Source: Porphyra umbilicalis
Taxonomy: Eukaryota > Rhodophyta > Bangiophyceae > Bangiales > Bangiaceae
DNA length: 64,000 nt
Assembly: GCA_002049455.2 (NCBI GenBank)
Contig: KV918853.1
Coordinates: 62,001 to 126,000 of the forward strand
Direction: 5' to 3'
A program made the translations under genes and the position numbers. The notes under the pieces were generated by a model. That model ran no database searches, was not told the origin of the DNA, and worked only from the letters and a program-made list of their open reading frames with translations. Of the stretch, positions 32,346-44,851 are shown one piece after another (the first letter of the stretch is position 1; every line of letters begins with the position of its first letter).

Positions 32346-32536
32346 GACGAAAGCTTTTGGACCGCTCTCGAATGCTGAGGTCGGGCCTCATCGCCAAAGA
32401 GTGCAGGTCCGCACCATTATCTTTCAAAACTGATCAAGATCATCCCAACACACGTTGCGCGCTCAACCAATATATAGTAATACATGTTTGGTTACACTCC
32501 ACCAATGAGAGCACAGAACGCATTGGGGCCGACGCC

Positions 32537-32574
32537 GGACCTGCCCCATTTCGCTTCACGAATGGGGCAGGTCC
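32537..32574. repeat. Perfect 14-bp stem inverted repeat
   Basis: GGACCTGCCCCATT, a 10-base spacer, then its exact reverse complement. It lies just outside repeat copy B. Confidence 0.8.
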
Positions 32575-32634
32575 AACGCCCGCCCCATTTTTGCGCTTCG
32601 GAGTTGTCTCGTACTTCCAGGATTCCATCATGAC

Positions 32635-32785
32635 CATTGAAGGCCAGAATGGGGTCGATCACGTTGACAGAAAAGCCCAGTGGCCCCATTTCCTTAATAA
32701 AGAGACACGTTTCTGCTTCGTGGCACAACGTGTAACGAATATGAGATGGGGCCGACGTTGTTGGGATTGCCCTCATGAGATGAGA
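32635..32785 (-). repeat. Interspersed repeat, copy B
   Basis: The best-preserved copy. On the minus strand it runs GAGGGCAATCCCAACAACGT, CGGCCCCATCTCATATT, then AAACGTGTCTCTTTATTAAG and GAAATGGGGCC, then AACGTGATCGACCCCATT. The order matches copy A throughout. Confidence 0.55.
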
Positions 32786-34625
32786 TTTCTACAATGAAGC
32801 GCCACAAGTGGTGGGCACGGCCGCCGCGGCGCGGGCGCTCCGCCGCCGACGACGACGCGGCCGTCGCCACGCGCCACGTCGCGTCACAACTCGAACGGCG
32901 GCTGGGGCCGGACGAGGCGGGCACTTTGTGCGCGGCTGCGGCGGAGGGCGGCGGCGCCGCAGTGGAAGCGCGGCGGGCGCTGCCGCGATGCGCCGCCAGT
33001 GCCCGAGCCGCCGGCAGACGGGCAACCGCCGGAGCCGCCCGACCCATCGCCGTCGCGCCGGTTCCTGATGTCTAGCCGGGGGGCGCTGGCCGCCGCTACC
33101 GCCGCGACCGTCGCGTGGGGCCGCCGTCTGTCGGCGGCACCTCACCGGCCGCCCCTGACCACGGTGGTGCCAACAGGGCGCCTTGTTCCAGTCATTGCCA
33201 GAAGAAATCGCAGCTGGCTGGCTTTCTGGGGGGGGGGGAGGGGAGGACCGACGTTGGGCCTGCCTGAATGGGCTTTCCTTGTTCATTATGCATGGTCTCG
33301 ACAGCCCGGGTTTGTAGGCACCGAATCAACCGGTTTCATATGAAGGAACGCTGGGATCGACGATTTCCACATGGGATCAAATGATCACATCGTTGAGATC
33401 AAATGATCACAGAGCGTGGTAGAATAGACTCAAGGAGACGCGTGACGGGTTTTCCCGGAAACTGAAATCGCAGCCATTTGAGGTTGGAAACACCGAACAC
33501 CGTCGAGTACGGTGTCGTGCTGGGGGGGGGTCCGCAAGATCTTGCGGCCGAAAATCGACGAGTCCGCCGGTTGCAACGTTGCACGTGACCCCCCTTTGAG
33601 GATCATTGCGCGGCGGTGGATGGGCGGCACGGTGACCCCTGCCCTGCCCAGGACCGAGACGGGACGGTCCCAGGGAGGCTGCCGCCACCGCCGCCTCCAC
33701 CCACCGCGCCAAGGAGGCCGCCAACGCCCGCGCCGCCGCGGTGAAACGGCCCCATTGGCCATGCTGCTCATCACGCCCTTTTACAAACCAAGGGGAATTG
33801 CACACCGCCTTTGCAGGCCATGCAGCGAACGGCGCTCCCAAAGCGGCCACCCTAATCGGCCACGGCACTCCCTGCCGAGGCCTCTGCGGCGCAGTCCCTG
33901 GGTGGGTGGCCGCAAGCCGTGCCGACCCCAGATTCCCCCCCGCCTCCTCCCTCCCCTCTGGCCGTGTCGCCCCGCTGGTGCCACGCCCCGGTGCCAGTGT
34001 GGGTGGCCTCGCGCGCGCGGCCGGGGCGGCGGCGGGTGCGGCGGCGGCGGCGGGTGCGGAGTTGGCATGGACGGGCAGGCCAGGGGCCGACCCGACCCCT
34101 GCCGCTGCCGGGAGTGGGACGGCACCCCCCCACCGCCACCGCCGACGTCCGGACGTGGCCGGACGACGGCGCGCGGCAGCCGCCGCCGTCCTTGCGCACC
34201 ATCCAGGCGGACGTGGTCGGATTGCCGCGCCACCAGTGGGGCCGGGCCACAGCGGCGGCGGAACAGAGCCAATCCCCCTGCAGCGCGCGGCGGTGGTCGG
34301 GGGTGCACGCCCGCCCACGCGGCGGGCGGCAGCAGCGGGGATGCGCGACAGAGCGCGAGTGTCCCCACGACACATGGCGGCTGCTGGAGTGGGAGTTGGG
34401 GGCACGCCGGCAGCGACAGTGGCTGTCCATGGTCGTGAACGTGCTCGGCGCTTTCTATTCCAGTCAAAGCCCTCGCGCTGCGGGGCGCCTCGCGCGCCAC
34501 GACGGCCGGCACCCCCCCGGCGTCGCGGTGACCTCGTGGCCGTGGCGAGCGTGCCGCTCGTCGACAACCCGCTGGTAATGCTGTTCCCCCCCGCCCTTCC
34601 CCCCCCCAACGTGCCTCGACTACCC
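32786..34625. other. No gene recognised
   Basis: A 93-codon ORF starts at 32794 (MKRHKWWARPPRRGR, then Ala/Arg-rich) but has no known motif. 33080-33520 is mixed. 33600-34600 is GC-rich with long open frames in four or five directions and no domain; the downstream 3' flank of the peptidase gene fragment lies at its right end. Confidence 0.4.
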
Positions 34626-35222
34626 CTACTCGCACTTATACAGATCCTTGTGGCGCTTGCGGAAGTCCTGAAAAGAGTGCACGTTGAGGGGAGAGCGTTC
34701 GAGCACCTGCACCATCTTCCCGTCGGTCGTGCTGCAGCGCGACTGCAGCGACCGCAGCGCCGTCGCCACGTTGTTCTCCACTTTGTAGTCGTCGAGCGGC
34801 TCCACGGTATCGCCGACGCACTCGCCCGCCCAGTACTCTGCCCACCCCTCGTTAAAGGCGTAGCCGAGGTTGGTCCGCGAATCACACGAGTGGCGCCGCG
34901 CGTAACCGTACTTCAACACGTCGCGCGCAAAGTGCGATTGGCTGCCGTCAAGCACGTGGCGGGCGACGTGGGCCAGCTCGTGCGTCGCCATCGTCCGCGT
35001 GACGGTCGACTTGCGGGGCAGCTTGATCGCGTCGTAGAGCGTGTACTCGGTGCCGCCGTGGAAGGTCACCCGCGTGCGCACCCGCAGGAAGCCGCCAGGG
35101 GTGTTCCTCCCCGTGCGGGCCTTGAATTCAATCATGGCTTCGCGAAAGCGGACATACGCTTGGCACTCGAGGGTCTTGATGGTGACCGTCCCGTAGTTCG
35201 CAGAATGCTTCTTGTTGCGCAT
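34626..35222 (-). CDS. HExxH metallopeptidase domain, 3' part of a split host gene
   Basis: The protein part reads MRNKKHSANYGTVTIKTLEC, then a domain with ATHELAHVARHVLDG; its HELAH is an HExxH zinc motif at about 34975-34989. About 40 residues on is FNEGWAEYWAGE, whose Glu is a plausible third zinc ligand as in gluzincins. The stop follows YKCE. The only ATG before the domain is made by the AT target duplication plus the next G, so this start is accidental. The true 5' half, with signal peptide and transthyretin-like domain, lies beyond the transposon at 44952-45394. No substrate can be inferred. Confidence 0.75.
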   Translation of the reverse strand: MRNKKHSANYGTVTIKTLECQAYVRFREAMIEFKARTGRNTPGGFLRVRTRVTFHGGTEYTLYDAIKLPRKSTVTRTMATHELAHVARHVLDGSQSHFARDVLKYGYARRHSCDSRTNLGYAFNEGWAEYWAGECVGDTVEPLDDYKVENNVATALRSLQSRCSTTDGKMVQVLERSPLNVHSFQDFRKRHKDLYKCE

Positions 35223-35258
35223 CGTCGGCGGTTGTGCCACAACGTGTTACGGACGCAA
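35223..35258 (+). repeat. Left terminal inverted repeat of the transposon
   Basis: CGTCGGCGGTTGTGCCAC matches the right end perfectly over 18 bases. The next 18 bases (AACGTGTTACGGACGCAA) match it with a few differences. Confidence 0.8.
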
Positions 35259-36146
35259 TACCCACGTCATGCAAAATCAATGAGCGATGCGTGCACGAGG
35301 CGTGCACGAGGCGTGCTGTGACACGTAAAACGCAATACCAAGCTCTGCAATGTGTGTTACGTTCATTTATCCGGCACTAGCGAATATCACCCCCCTTTCC
35401 GGATGACTGCCGACTTGTTCCAAGTGCAGAAAAACTTAAATAACACGAAACTTGCGCTGTGAAGCACAGCAGCAAATCAAGCTCGAAGGAGCGCACAGAA
35501 AGTACATTCCGGAGAATGTCAGGCGGGCCACTCGGGTCAGCAACCAGAAAGAACAGTCCGCGTGACAGTGCGTCCTGTCTTGTAGGTACAGCGGTCCGCC
35601 GGCACAGAGCAGGAGCAGAGGCAACAGGCAAGTGTAAGGCCCAGTCGCGAGAAGACGTGAGAGAGGCAAGAACGTATGGGACCCGTAATGACAAGAAACC
35701 CACTCGAGGGCCACGTGGCGCCCCAGACACGCGAGACCCATCTGGCGACCGAGGACAGGGCTCCTCACAGGTCCGAGAACGGTGGCGAAACGATGAACGT
35801 AATGCATCAAAGGAATGTGCAATGCGTCCGCGGAACGCGTGAGGAAACGCATGGATACCGGGAACGCATGGCATGATGCCATCGAGAAAGGCGTACTCAA
35901 GAGGAACACAAGCCGAGAACCCCGAAGGGACGGAAGCAGAGCATGCACAAGCTAAGCGCAAACAGTCAGCCAGGGTGCGAAAATGAAAGGAACACATGGA
36001 GCACCGGTCAGGAGGTGCCCGAACGTACCCAATGCCACCATCGAGCGGCATCAAATATGGGTGCCAGGATAGCTAGGATGGTGGCATAGGTCAACCCGCT
36101 CACTCCAAAAGCAGTAAACAGGCACGGCCAAGCTTACCGCATCTGC
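35259..36146. other. Left subterminal region of the transposon
   Basis: Non-coding. The first 100 bases repeat words such as ACGCAATACC, GTGCACGAGGC (twice in tandem near 35293-35315) and GCAATGTGTG, as expected for subterminal transposase-binding sites. The rest is unremarkable. Confidence 0.5.
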
Positions 36147-38574
36147 TCAGACCCCCTTATGGTCATTGTCACTGTCTTCGCCCTCCTCATCGCCCTCCTC
36201 GCCGTCGTCATCGCTCTCCTCACCGTCGTCATCACCCTCCTCGTCTTCTTCATCGCCCTCTTCCTCGTCGTCATCACCCTCATTGTCGTCTTCCTTCTCC
36301 TCTTCGCCGTCGTCGTCGTCCTCCTCTCCTTCATCGTCCCCGGCGTCGTAGTCGGAGTCCACCTCGTCGTCTTCCTGGGCGCCATTCTTCTTCTGGTTGA
36401 CGTCGTCCGCCTCGTCGTCGTCGTCACTCACGTCCACTTGGTAATCGCTCCTCTCGTCGTCGTCTTCGTCGCCCCCCTCGTCGTCTTCGTCGTCTTCACC
36501 AGTTCCGGCGCTCGAGTGCTCGTATTCACTGCCGACGTCGGACGGGGTCGCGGCCACCACGCTGGGGCTCCGGCTGCGCTTCTCCTTCTTAAACCCTTTG
36601 CCCGGGGCCTTGGTCGAAGCGGTCCTGGACGGCCCGCCGCCCATGGGGCCGCGCAGACGAGCGCGACGGGCGTCACTGACGCTGCGCCCCTTTGCTTGCG
36701 GGTGGCCGACCACAATCCGTACGTCATCGTCGTCCACCTCGTCCTCCTCCTCAATGGACTCGTCGAGGATCAGGGCGAGAGCCTGCATCAGGGTGCCCTT
36801 GGATGCGCCGCTACCACGCTTTGTCAGCTGCCGTCCGTTGCGCGCCTTGGGGGCGGGCCTCGAGGGAGATTCGAGGTCGTTGACTGTTGCGCAGTTCTTG
36901 TCGTCTTTGTCCGTCTTGAACATACGCACCCAAATGCACTGTTCCTTGTTGGGCTCTGCGTGCAGCCACGCGAGCTCCTCGCACCAAACAGCGCGATGGG
37001 AAGGTGTCACGCCTGAGTACATGGCGCTGATGACCGCCTTGGTGTAGGCTTGGAGCCACAGGTTGTTTCGGATCTGGGGGGAGTCACCAGGTGTCGCATG
37101 CATCACGCAGCGCAACACGTGACAGTAGAGTTCGAGGCGTCAGTTTCTTGCGCAATGCGTGGATACGAGAGCAATGCGTTACACAAACCTGCAGCGCGTT
37201 GCAATCACGCACTGCGTACCCGTGGCGTGTGGAATGCACCATTAGGAGTTCGTGAGATGCAAAAAGAGGTGCGCTCGTGGCGCGCGGACTCACCTTTGTA
37301 AGCACGAAAGCCAATTGGCTGAGATGGACCTTGATCACCAGCCGCCCGTTGTTGTAGCTGTTCGTGTGGCAGCTGTTGCCGGCACCCGTGCGGCTGAAGT
37401 AGTACAGCATGGCATCGTAGACGCCCCTGCGCCCAGCGTCCGTTTTGATGTAGCGGCGGCCGTGCAACCACCACAGAGCCCGATGCCGGGCTTGCTCTTC
37501 TTCGGAGACATCGTCGTCGATGACAGGGAACTCGTTGCAACGAGTGGCTGCCGACCACGCGGTCCAGATAGAGCGCCCGAGCGTCGAATGTTCCGACGAG
37601 TGGGCGCACCCACAAAAGGTCAGCAAGTCCTGAGTCCTTCTCGGCTTGGAAGAGGAGGTGGGCGCGCTCGCGCGCTTGACCTTCTTGCTGAGGGGCCTCG
37701 CCTCCTTTTGTCGTACGAGGGCGGCGGTCTCAGCCAGCTCCTCGGCACGCTCCAGCGTCGCAGGAGCAGCTTCCGCGATGACGCCGATGAAGAAATCCCG
37801 TGACTCCCCCGTCGAGAGAAAGACGTCGTCTGGCACTTCGGGTTCCCGCATCAGTAGCATTAACTTGTCATTGAGCACCTCTCGGATGGCGTCAGTCAGC
37901 TCCACACCGGTCTTCTCTGACGTGGCGCGCGGCAATCTGCGGCTTTTGCCCTTGGAAGAAGCTGGATGCTTGGACTCGGGCGCCGACACGGTCGTGTTGG
38001 CACGGACGCGTTCTGTACGCCTTGCGTCCGAGGCGTGCGCAATGCGTTGGACCGACTTGTTTTTCATCTTGCGCCGTGGGCCCGTTCCGGCTGTCGTTCT
38101 CAGCTTGACCGTAGGACCTCCGCCGCCGCCATCAGGACCGTGCCGGGCAGCGCGTCGGCCACGATTCGGAGGAGGAGGCAATGGAGGACCGTTAGGGTTC
38201 GCAAAAAACTCGGACCCGTCCCCTTCAGCGATAACAGCAGCAGCCGCGGCCGCTGCCTCCTCCTCAGCCGTCGCCATGCGCTGCTTGAGCTGCCGAACAG
38301 CGTCCTTGTCACCCTTCTCCTCCGCAGCTATCAGGCTCGCCTCGGACTCTGAGCTAGAGGGTGAAGCAGGAAGCACCTTGCGCACTGGTTTGCTTGCACG
38401 AGCAGGACCTCCGCCACCCTTATTATGGGCGCCGCGCTGGTGAGCGGCAGCGGCGGGGATCGCACTCTGGGGCCTTGGCGGGCGCACACTGCCCGTCAAC
38501 GGCACGCCGCCCGAGGAGGTGTTTGGGACTGTAGTTTTCTGTACATCAACCGCACTCGGGTCTGAAGAGGGCAT
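36147..38574 (-). CDS. Acidic accessory protein of the Plavaka-like transposon, two exons
   Basis: Exon 1 is 38574-37294 (1281 bases, start MPSSDPSAVDVQK) and exon 2 is 37073-36147 (927 bases). The intron has a GTGAGT donor and a CCCCCCAG acceptor, joining VLTK to IRNN in phase 0; the total is exactly 736 codons. The N-terminal half is disordered (Pro/Ser, a Glu/Ala helix, a Pro-rich stretch and a basic patch KSRRLPRA). A central helical block contains ELTDAIREVLNDKLMLLM. A folded-looking block spans the splice (RYIKTDAGRRGVYDAMLYYF to YTKAVISAMYSGVTPSHRAV). The last 110 or so residues are nearly all Asp and Glu. I do not recognise the family. Its place, divergent from the transposase in an intact element, suggests a DNA-binding or histone-like helper. 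Confidence 0.7.
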
Positions 38575-40248
38575 AGGGGGCGGAGGAGGGAGAGGCTTGG
38601 GCGGTCCCGAACGAGCACACCGCTGCGTACAGTGAAATGGCAGATCAAAGAAAGAGCAAGAAGACAGCAGTAGACGGACCAACATGCAAGTGCGTTAGAC
38701 ACGGTGCGGGTGTCGACGTCACGACCTCAAGCACGAAAGACGCACGCGTCACGCACGCAACGCATGAAAAGCATGTGTTACAATGCACCTGCACACGCCG
38801 TGCGGGCCAGAGCACGCATTGCAAATCACAGAAACGCCATGCATATGCCTGCACGTACTTTTGTGCGAGCTCTGCCCGACGACAGGTGCGTAGGGGGCCG
38901 AGTCTTCGGGGAAGTTGCTCCAGGCGAAGTGCTCCGAGTCTTCTGCGGATAGCAGACACATGGTCGGCAAACAAAGAGTGCACAGCAGCCAGCACAAAAC
39001 GGACAGGTGCACACGTTAGTGGCTGAACATCGCGCATGCACAGGTGCAATGATCAGTGCTTCCATGCTCTTCAAATATGAAGAACGAGCCACTTGACTCT
39101 CGAAGTCAACACCCAGTCCCGCGCTGCCATACCCTGGGCGCCATGATCGCCTCTGTTAGTGATGGTGGGAGCGCACCCGGGTGGAGCACGCCGAAGTGGA
39201 TCAGCTGCTCAACAGTTCTTGCGGCTCTCGTGGCCAGCAGGACGGATTGCGACGGATCCGTGGCACGACAAATCCCACCACCCTCCGCGTCCGCGTCTCC
39301 CTCCGAGAGCAGGAGCGGGCGTGACACGGACTGCCGGGGCGTGGCAGTGGCTAGCAGCCGCAGACCGTCAACCACGAAGGAGCCGCGGGAAAAGGCACAA
39401 CGCTCGTTGTCCTCCAACCCGCCGGTGGGGGCAACAGGTCCACGCCGTAGAGCACGAGAGACAACGAAGCGGGGCACCGTCTGGCGAGCCGGCGGCGGCG
39501 GCGGAGACGACACGGCGCATGCCGTGGCGTTGGACAACGCGTCCATTGAGAGGAGCCGTTCGGCCGCCGACGGAGAAGCCACGCAAGAATTGGCCGTCGT
39601 TTGTTGCGGCCCAGAAGGCCTGTTGAGGTCGGGCCCATTCAACTGTCACAAGGGACCCGCTGGCTCATGTTCGGCAGCAACCGTCGCGCGCACCTGCGCA
39701 TTCAGCGAGGCCGCGGTTGCCGATTGAACGGCCCGGCTCATCACCTGCGAGAGTCCCTTGCGTCACGTCGGTGCAACACATCAGGTGGATGCCCGATTGA
39801 GGACCATTAATTCGTCGGAGAGACAGGTCCGGGAGAATCCACAGTGGAGCGGTCCACTGGCGCTTTCAAATCGTCAATTTGGAGATTCTGGGGACGGCGA
39901 GGGAGATACGGGGTTATCATTGGCTCGTTTGATCATCCACCTTCTCCGCCACAGGTAGGCCACCACAGAGGACACCAGCAGCGGTCCTTCCAAAGGGTGC
40001 GCTTCACACACGGGGTCGGTGATGAGGTCAGCCGCTTGGACGGACGCCCGGGCTGACACGTGCAGCGACTCACGCCGGCTGACTGCACCTTGTGTCGCAG
40101 TTGCTGCTCCGATTATTATTTTGCGTTCGCCACGTGTGCATTACGTGTTGCGTTTCGCGACGGGTTGCGTGTCTCCAGGTGCATCACGTGTCGCATTGCT
40201 TGCCCACTGCGTGCCCTTTGTGATCCGTGGTGTGGGACTCCGGCTGCC
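38575..40248. other. Central divergent promoter region of the transposon
   Basis: Lies between the two start codons. It contains clusters of CACGCATTG, GTGTTACAATGC and ATTACGTGTTGCGT near 38740-38850 and 40138-40200. A minus-strand open frame (about 39106-39600) has some protein-like stretches but lacks a good start, so I do not call it. Confidence 0.45.
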
Positions 40249-43200
40249 ATGCACCCTTGCTTGTATCCTGGGTGCCAACGGTCGTTCCCATTTCGCATGA
40301 ACGTCGGCCGGCACATGCGCTTTCATCACGCCTCCGGGGTGGGGCGTCCGCCGTCGCCTGCCGCCTCGTCATCCCCTTCCTCTCCCCCCTCTGTTCCTGA
40401 ACTTTCGACGCCACCGGGCGCACCACCGAGTCGGGAGAACACACCGCCCCATGACTTGCCTCTTGGTCCTGGAGTTGACGACCTGCTTGAGCTTGATGAG
40501 GACTTGTTTCTGCGCGATGACGACCTCGACACTGACTATGGCAGCGAAGCCCGCAGCAGCGATGTCGGCGATGCGACCGATCTCGGAGAGGTCGAAGAGC
40601 TGTTCAACTTTGAGGACGAAGACGAGCCCGCAAAGTTGCTCCCTGGCAATGCGGGTGACACTCTTTGCGGGCAGGTCCTCAACCACTTTGCGGAGCTCGA
40701 CGATGCGACGCGCGGCAAACCTGTGTACGACGCCGCACAGCGCATGGAGGCAGGCCTAGGGTTCGAAAACCCGAGCTTGCGGAGAGTTTTCAAGCATGTT
40801 TGTACGTCTGGGGGGGCGGGTCTCTCGCGAATCCAAACTAAGGAGCTGTACGAGCTGGTGGTGACGGTTGAGAGTGCGACTGGAGTGGAGCGGCCCCCGT
40901 TCACAACTCGCTTCCCCTCCTTGCACTCTTTTTGGATGGCCGTTCGCCTTGAGAAGCGGCGGTTGCTGTGCCGGCTTGGTTGGAAGACGGCTGAGTTGCC
41001 GATTAGTGGACGTATGTACAAGGTCATCTACCGCGACGGCCTTGACACCATCCAGTACCAGCTACGGCGCGCATTGACCGTGCAGTGGGAACGTGACGGG
41101 CCTTTTTGCTCCTGCGATGCTCAAGAATCTATGGTGACCGGCGCGGGCGGCGAAGGAGAGGAGCCCGAAGATATGGACACGGTGTTGGATGACTCTGTGT
41201 CTGACTCGGGCCTCGCGTGTGCGGCACGCATTGCGGCGCAATGCGCCAACGATGTGCGCAATGCACGTGGTCACGGCGTGGCTGCACGTGTCGGACGGCC
41301 AACACGGCCATGCACGTGCGGCCTGCCGCGGAGACCGGTGCGCACGGGAGGAAACGAGCACCACGATCGCGTTCTTCACGACATTTTTGATGGCGAGTCA
41401 TTCAGGGCGCAACGGGACGACGTCCGCCGCATGTTTGGCGACAACGTCCGCATGCTCGGCCTGTATCTGTACTCGGACGGCACAACACTGAGCTCTTCTG
41501 GTGGTACGGGTTGAGCCCGTTCCTGTTTCCTGTACAACAATGTTCGCCTTCCGTCGGCCCACGACATAAGCCCCACTCCATTGGTCATGATTTCTTGGTG
41601 GACCCTTTCTGACAGCATGCTCGCTTTGTTTCTCACGCTGCGTGGCCTTCCTCGCGGTGGTTGAGATGGATGTTTGTTCCATTGTGTGTTTCCCCAGCTG
41701 TGTGCGCTTACCCGATCAGGATGCGTGTGATCAACATCGTCACGAAAAAGGTCGGTTGGCACACCATCGCATACGTGCCGTCGGTCGCTGGAAAGCATGA
41801 GCCCATGTCGAAAGCAAAGGCCGCGCAGACGCGAGCCGAGCTCTTGCAGCGCACGCTGGCGATAGTGTTCTACCGCTGCATGATGGCCAGCCACTGCGGT
41901 GCGGAGCTACTCCTCCGTGACGGCACGAAGGTGATCGTGTGCCCTCGCGTCCTACTGTACGTTCGTGACCAGCCTGAAGAGCGTGCTGTGCTGGGTCTGA
42001 AGCAGCATGGGAGCACGTACGATTGTACACCGTGCATGGCCCGCTCCGACGCAAGCTCCAACATCGGCGAGAAGCGTCCCAGAGCAAGGAGCGTGCTCAA
42101 AACTGTCACGGCGCAGATGAGGGGGGCAAGTTTACGCGGAGTTTACGGCATGGGACGCACCATTGAGGACTTGGAGACGGACTACAGTGTCAGATGTATC
42201 GTTCCTGCTCTTGCGGGATGGGCAGGTCTGGGCTCAGGCTGCTTCATGCTCTACAAACTGCCTGGCTTCGATCGCCTCCACGTACGTACTCGCCCGCCTC
42301 GTATTGGGTACCCTCCTCGCTTCACTTATACTCTTCTACACTCTGTCGCACCCCATTTACTGGCGGTGCTGATGCTTGCTCACAACCGAACCACAGCCGT
42401 CTGACAAAGGTTTCTGACAACACAATCGCTCTTCTAGAATCATGGTCCTCTGCAAGTCTACCTTTTCTTGTGCCCAACAGGTGCTGGATGTCGGGCTCAT
42501 GCGCACCATCAGCAATGAGATCCCAGTTTACGCGGAGACGGTAGCTGACGGCGGCGATCTGGTACATGGCCCAGTTATTGACACCATGCGGAGCTGCAAT
42601 ACGCGGTTCTCGTACGCATGTCGCACGCATCGCGTACCTACCGCTCAACCAGGGTATGTATTGCATTCTCAGACACGTATCCCCATTTAGGAGGTCGCAA
42701 CGACTGAACCTTTGACCCCGTGAGCGGACCTCTAACGAAGCGTGCCTCCCAAGGACTAACTGCCTGACTCGGCTTTCATGTGGTCCCACCCACTCCGTCT
42801 TTGATATCCTTTGATTCATGAAATTCTCCGGCCGTGTGGACTCGACAGGTACCTGGTAAAGGCAGACACGGTACAGACTACATTGCGTGGGGCCGAGCAT
42901 CGCTCCGTGATGCATTTTCTTCCTTTCTCCGTTGCTGGCGCCGTCGGGACGTCCTCTGGTCGCGGCAACCATTCGGTATTGACCTGGAGCCTGTGCGAGC
43001 TGGCCGCTCTCACGCGCGATATTTTTGCTATGAAGTCCTCTACCGTGTCGGAGGCGCGGGCTCTTTGCCATCGCATGTCCGTGTGGGTGTCATCTGACTT
43101 CCAGAACATCTTCGGAGAGAAGCACACGACGAAATTGCACCGTCTGCTCGCCCACCTCTTAGACGAATTTTTGCTGCGGGGAAACGTACACGACGGCGAC

Positions 43201-43956
43201 TCCGGCATCAACGAGGCGCTACACAAGGCGGTCAAGCTCGCATGGCTCCGTACAAACCACCGCCGGTCCGAGTACACCCTTCAGTTGGTGCTGGCTGAGC
43301 AGGTGGCGCAACTCCTTCGGGGCGAGGACATCGACGACGGGGAGTTAGAAGAGGCCACGCCACGCCCGGGCACTCGGGATCGCGCACGCGGTAATGTGGT
43401 GGAGGTCGGCGTGTTGGCGGAGGAGCGCAATCTTCCAGGCCTGGCAGAGGTGCTTGATTGTGACGCTACCGCCGACTTGACAGTCGGCGTGGGCTCTCGC
43501 CTGCACCCACATGCGCCAAGACGACATGACGGACGCCGCCAAATTGTTAGAGCTGCGGAGGACTTCTACGGTGCTCCGTGGTGGGACTGGATCCGGTACG
43601 TGGACCGCCAGGGAGTCGAGCGCTACGGTCGGGCTAGAGTTGTCATCCTGGGCACAAGCTCTGTAGTGGAGCGCGTCATCGTTGTGGAGCGCGCCGTCCG
43701 GGCCACACCGGTTGCTGGTTGCCCTTTCAGTGCCTATGGTTGCGAGCGCCTGCGATGGGATATGCCCCCCGGCGCTGACGCCCCCAGGGTGGACGCCGTG
43801 CAGCTCAAGGACGTCAAGAGTGTGCTTTGTGTCGAGTTGGATTGGGCAGACTGGGTACGCCGACATGGCCTTGAGCGAATGCCGGCGTCGACTCCCACCA
43901 CATCTGAAGAGTACAGAGCTCGCAGGATGTTTGTCAATGCGTTTGTATCGGCATGA
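40249..43956 (+). CDS. Plavaka-like DDE transposase, four exons
   Basis: Exons are 40249-41503, 41698-42281, 42481-42653 and 42849-43956. All introns are GT-AG (GTACGG, GTACGT and GTATGT donors), and the total is 3120 bases, 1039 residues plus stop. The start gives MHPCLYPGCQRSF, an N-terminal C2H2 finger ending HMRFHH. An acidic linker follows, then LYSDGTTLSSSG across intron 1 into CAYPIRMRVIN (first catalytic Asp), then DQPEERAVLGLKQHG and a CTPCM zinc-type pair. FDRLH joins VLDVGLMR across intron 2 (probable second Asp). KLHRLLAHLLDEF and GINEALHKAVKLAW come near the end (probable Glu). The C-terminal part has a WWDWIRYVDRQG segment. These blocks match Plavaka transposases. It cuts and pastes the element. 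I see no break. Confidence 0.8.
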
Positions 43957-44851
43957 AGTCAAATGGTGGTTTGCAGCTTTGCCGTTCAACGTGCCTGCCC
44001 CGTAACATGGCGCAATACATGTGAAGCACGTCGAAGGACTACGTAAAGCGTTCGAGATGTCTGCCGTCATGCGCTAATGCATGTGGAAGTCGAGATGGAT
44101 CAAGCAGGAGCAACACGCATTAGGTCTCAAAGAGGTGCCTATCGCTCTCGAGAGCCAGTCGGACACCGTGGCTTGCCGGCACGTCGCGCGCCACTCACGA
44201 AGGCGTCAATCTCGTCAATGCTTCATTCCCATTGGACCACGTCACTGCTAAGGCGTGCGTGGCCTCATGCGAGAAGGCCCAAGTGCTAGCAGATGTGAGG
44301 TGGCGCAATCCCATTGGAACAGCACATCCGTGCTGCAGGCGTGTGGCGTTTTCGTAAGGCACAGAGACATCGTTGTCACTTTCTCTCGGCCGCAGTGTCA
44401 TTGGTGCCGCTTCGTGGCGTTGTCATTGGTGCAGCACGGACCCGGTCTCCTTTTTCGCTGTCAACGGGTGACATCGCACAGGTAGAGCAGCGGCTTGGCC
44501 GGTTTCATCGCTGTCATTGGCTCCAGCGGAGGCTGCAGCGTTCATAACGGAACTGCTTTGGCAGTAGCCCCCCCTACGTGCGGCTTGTCTCGGAACCATC
44601 ACATCTGGGACGGCTGATGCGGCCACGCAAGTGCTCAACTTGGGCGGTGTCCACAGTAGAGCCGAGGAAGACAACGTCGGCCTCGGACTTGGCAGAGGGA
44701 CCGGTTGATCAGGCACCGACTTGCTCGAATCTGATGCGAACCGGTTGATCCAGGCACCGACTTGCTCGATTCTGACGCCAAGCCCGAGGTCAGCTGAGAC
44801 TCGACGGGGATCTGTCGAAATTGCCGTGTGCGGGGTCGTGTTCTAGCCAAT
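43957..44851. other. Right subterminal region of the transposon
   Basis: Non-coding. CATTGG occurs about five times between 44225 and 44515, and a 41-bp tandem duplication lies at 44699-44777. Confidence 0.45.
44699..44777. repeat. 41-bp direct duplication
   Basis: Two copies of ACCGGTTGATC(C)AGGCAC followed by CGACTTGCTCGA.TCTGA.GC, offset by 41 bases, close to the right end of the transposon. Confidence 0.75.

Noticed and set aside
33407-35321. Long ORFs on both strands across 33.4-35.3 kb
   Set aside because: They overlap in several frames, cross the peptidase domain on the wrong strand and have no domain; only the peptidase frame is credible.
36170-36540. Plus-strand Val/Leu/Ser-rich ORF read as membrane protein
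   Set aside because: It is the antisense of the Asp/Glu tail of the acidic transposon protein.
39106-39642. 178-codon minus-strand ORF inside the transposon
   Set aside because: It has no ATG at its start and no related sequence; it could be a third transposon gene but the evidence is too thin.
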